The notes under the pieces were generated by a model, which was not told the DNA's origin, did no database searches, and worked only from the letters and a program-made list of their open reading frames with translations. From Phycomyces blakesleeanus NRRL 1555(-) (lineage: Eukaryota > Mucoromycota > Mucoromycetes > Mucorales > Phycomycetaceae), in contig NW_017265149.1 of the NCBI RefSeq assembly GCF_001638985.1, positions 539,908 to 603,907 of the forward strand: a stretch of 64,000 bases of DNA. Reading direction: 5' to 3'. The translations under genes and the position numbers were made by a program. This document shows positions 62,151 through 64,000 of this stretch, piece after piece; within the stretch, counting starts at the first letter, position 1, and each line of letters starts with the position of its first letter.

Positions 62151-64000
62151 ATTTACATATATAGAATTGATAGACTCAATTTATTCTGTTTTATAATTAT
62201 GGTTATTTACCGAGTGATAAGCTAAAATAATAATAATAACAATAATCGCACCAATTAATTTTATTTTATTTTATATTATTATTATTATTATTATTTTGTA
62301 CCTTTTTGTTATCCTAGGTCGCGATCAAACTCATCAAAAAGGACAATATTGATTCTTCTACACGTATGACAAAGGTTGAACGAGAGATCTCGGTTTTAAA
62401 GGTAAAGTAAGATAATAATAAAAAAACTAAATGTTTTCTTTGGTATGTATACTTAAAAGGCGGTCAATATACTTCACATTAGACGGTCAGACACCCTTAC
62501 ATTGTCAAGTTGTACGATGTAATAGAAACCGAAAAATATATCGGAATCATTCTCCAGTGTGCCTCTGGTGGTGAATTGTTTGAATATATCCTTGCGCACA
62601 GATACCTCAAAGAGAAGGACGCCAGCCGATTATTTGCCCAGTTGATCAGTGGAGTTCACTATATGCACCAGAAACACATTGTACACCGAGACCTCAAACT
62701 GGTAGGTTTATTTATCATTTATTATCTATTCAAAATCATTACCTATATTATCTATATATCTATATATAGATATATAGATATATAGATATATAGATATATA
62801 TGTATATATGTATATATGTATATATGTATATATGTATATATGTATATATGTATGTATATGTATATATATATTTTTCTATATTAAAAAAAATCTATCTAAT
62901 TCAAGGAAAACCTCTTGCTCGACAGACACCGAAGTATCATTATCACAGACTTTGGTTTCGCAAACCAATTCTCGTCCTCTAGAGATGCTTTGATGTCAAC
63001 CTCGTGTGGATCCCCCTGTTACGCTGCTCCAGAGCTCGTCATCTCGGAAGGCCTCTATGTTGGTTCGGCCGTCGATATCTGGTCCTGCGGTGTGATCCTA
63101 TACGCAATGCTCTGTGGATACCTGCCCTTTGACGACGACCCGGCCAATCCGGACGGCGACAACATCAACCTACTCTACAAATACATCCTCAATACCCCTC
63201 TGGCCTTCCCAGACTACATCAGTTTTGAGGCCCGAGACTTGCTCCAAAAGATGCTCGTCCCAGATCCGGTCCGCAGATGCACCATGGACACCATCATGAA
63301 CCACGCCTGGCTCAGTCCTCACAGATCTCTCTTCCAAAAGTCGACGGCGGAACTTGAAGTCGAGGCCATGCGGTCCGCTGATTTGCCCATGCACATGGTC
63401 CTTTCCAACCCACAGCACCAGCGATCCCTGCCTGATCCGGTCGACACCACGAGACGCAATACCATTGCGGCTGCTTACACCCACTCCACCGACGCACACG
63501 CCCCTGTTGAACCCAAAATACACGAGGAACACGAAGAGACCGAAGCCGTAGTACCTGTAATGCCAATGGATATTGATCCCTCTGAGCTGCTGACAAAAGA
63601 TATCCCCCAATCTCATCATACCACCACCACCACAACAGCAACTACAATGGAAGATATTGTTCCCACCCACAACAACAACAACAATAGTGCTAGTGATTAT
63701 CAACAAAACCCGGCTGACCTTTCGAATGAAAAACATAAAGACATTCAGACCATCGAACTCCAGGCTGAAGATGAAGATGAGGATATCGTTATCGATATTG
63801 AAACTCCAAATCCAAATGAAAAAGATAATTATAATGAAGATCATTCTGTTTCGGAAACTACAGTAGAACAGATGGCTATCAAGGAGTCATTGCCTACAAT
63901 TGTTGTCAAGCAAACAACAGATGACAATCTTATTAAGGCAGTTAACAAAACACCATCTGTCAAATCAGTCACACTTGTTCCAGAAGTATCACAATCACCA
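61647..64000 (+). CDS. Kin4-like Ser/Thr protein kinase (CAMK group), 3' end outside window
   Basis: Exons 61647-62063, 62318-62401, 62483-62701 and 62906 onward; 605 codons are in the window and no stop is reached. The N-terminus is Pro/Ser-rich with a Gln-rich stretch ([14 protein letters not shown]). The kinase domain runs from about 112 to 370: [20 protein letters not shown] (P-loop from Gly121), VAIK (Lys143), VHRDLKLEN (Asp237), TDFGFA (Asp255), [10 protein letters not shown] (274-283), [21 protein letters not shown], and WLSPH near its end. The phrase [14 protein letters not shown] is characteristic of the yeast Kin4/Frk1 and related CAMK kinases, which act in spindle-position control and stress or glucose signalling in yeasts. 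All catalytic residues are present. The C-terminal tail is long, acidic and Thr/Asn-rich. Assignment to Kin4 rather than another SNF1-related kinase is likely but not certain. Confidence 0.9.
62750..62875 (+). repeat. TATAGA/TATATG microsatellite in a kinase intron
   Basis: Tandem ATATAGAT units grade into TATATGTA units within the third intron of the kinase gene. Noncoding; likely length-variable. Confidence 0.85.

Overview
The window looks like nuclear DNA of an early-diverging filamentous fungus, most likely Mucoromycota (Mucorales-like). Supporting signs are intron-rich genes with introns mostly of 50-250 bp, very AT-rich intergenic DNA full of microsatellites, a fungal PEX11, a 14-TM drug:H+ antiporter, a TALE homeobox gene, a Kin4-like kinase, and Ser/Asn/Gln-rich low-complexity tails. 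No prokaryotic operons, rRNA or convincing tRNA genes were found. The order assignment is inference.

Layout. 1-2524: AT-rich, no gene seen. 2525-3471: small acidic hypothetical gene. 5238-9708 (-): 11-exon membrane ADAM metalloprotease with disintegrin domain. 11636-13365 (+): SANT/trihelix-like regulator with a 53-residue glutamine run. 14109-19648: decayed coding and transposon debris. 19649-37430: two direct copies of a 7-8 kb composite repeat, with a 59-residue secreted peptide gene (27980-28159) between them. Each repeat copy has a 39-bp minisatellite, a 205-codon ORF, a T-rich GTTC tract, a ~60-bp minisatellite and a gene for a 641-residue acidic protein. That gene is intact in the second copy and ruined in the first.

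40063-41909 (+): seven-TM orphan receptor-like gene. 42695-44140 (-): single-pass membrane protein with a cytoplasmic SH3 domain. 46969-48142 (-): second SANT/trihelix-like gene. 49334-49965 (-): transposase-like pseudogene. 51581-52703 (+): PEX11. 53203-55556 (-): MFS exporter with an 8-nt microexon. 57058-58392 (-): TALE homeodomain factor. 59588-60670 (+): HAD/5'-nucleotidase-like protein lacking the usual nucleophile. 61647 to the window end (+): Kin4-like kinase, cut by the edge.

The genes do not form one pathway; the conserved ones are a normal scatter of sensing, signalling, transport and peroxisome genes. The unusual part is the 18-kb duplicated composite element. Its parts have diverged at very different rates, and the decay of the 641-codon gene is biased to C->T and G->A. 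A second theme is splicing: three genes need GC-AG introns with the donor GCAAGT, and two contain microexons (8 and 18 nt). Exon structures were assembled by hand from splice sites and reading-frame phase and were not tested against transcripts.
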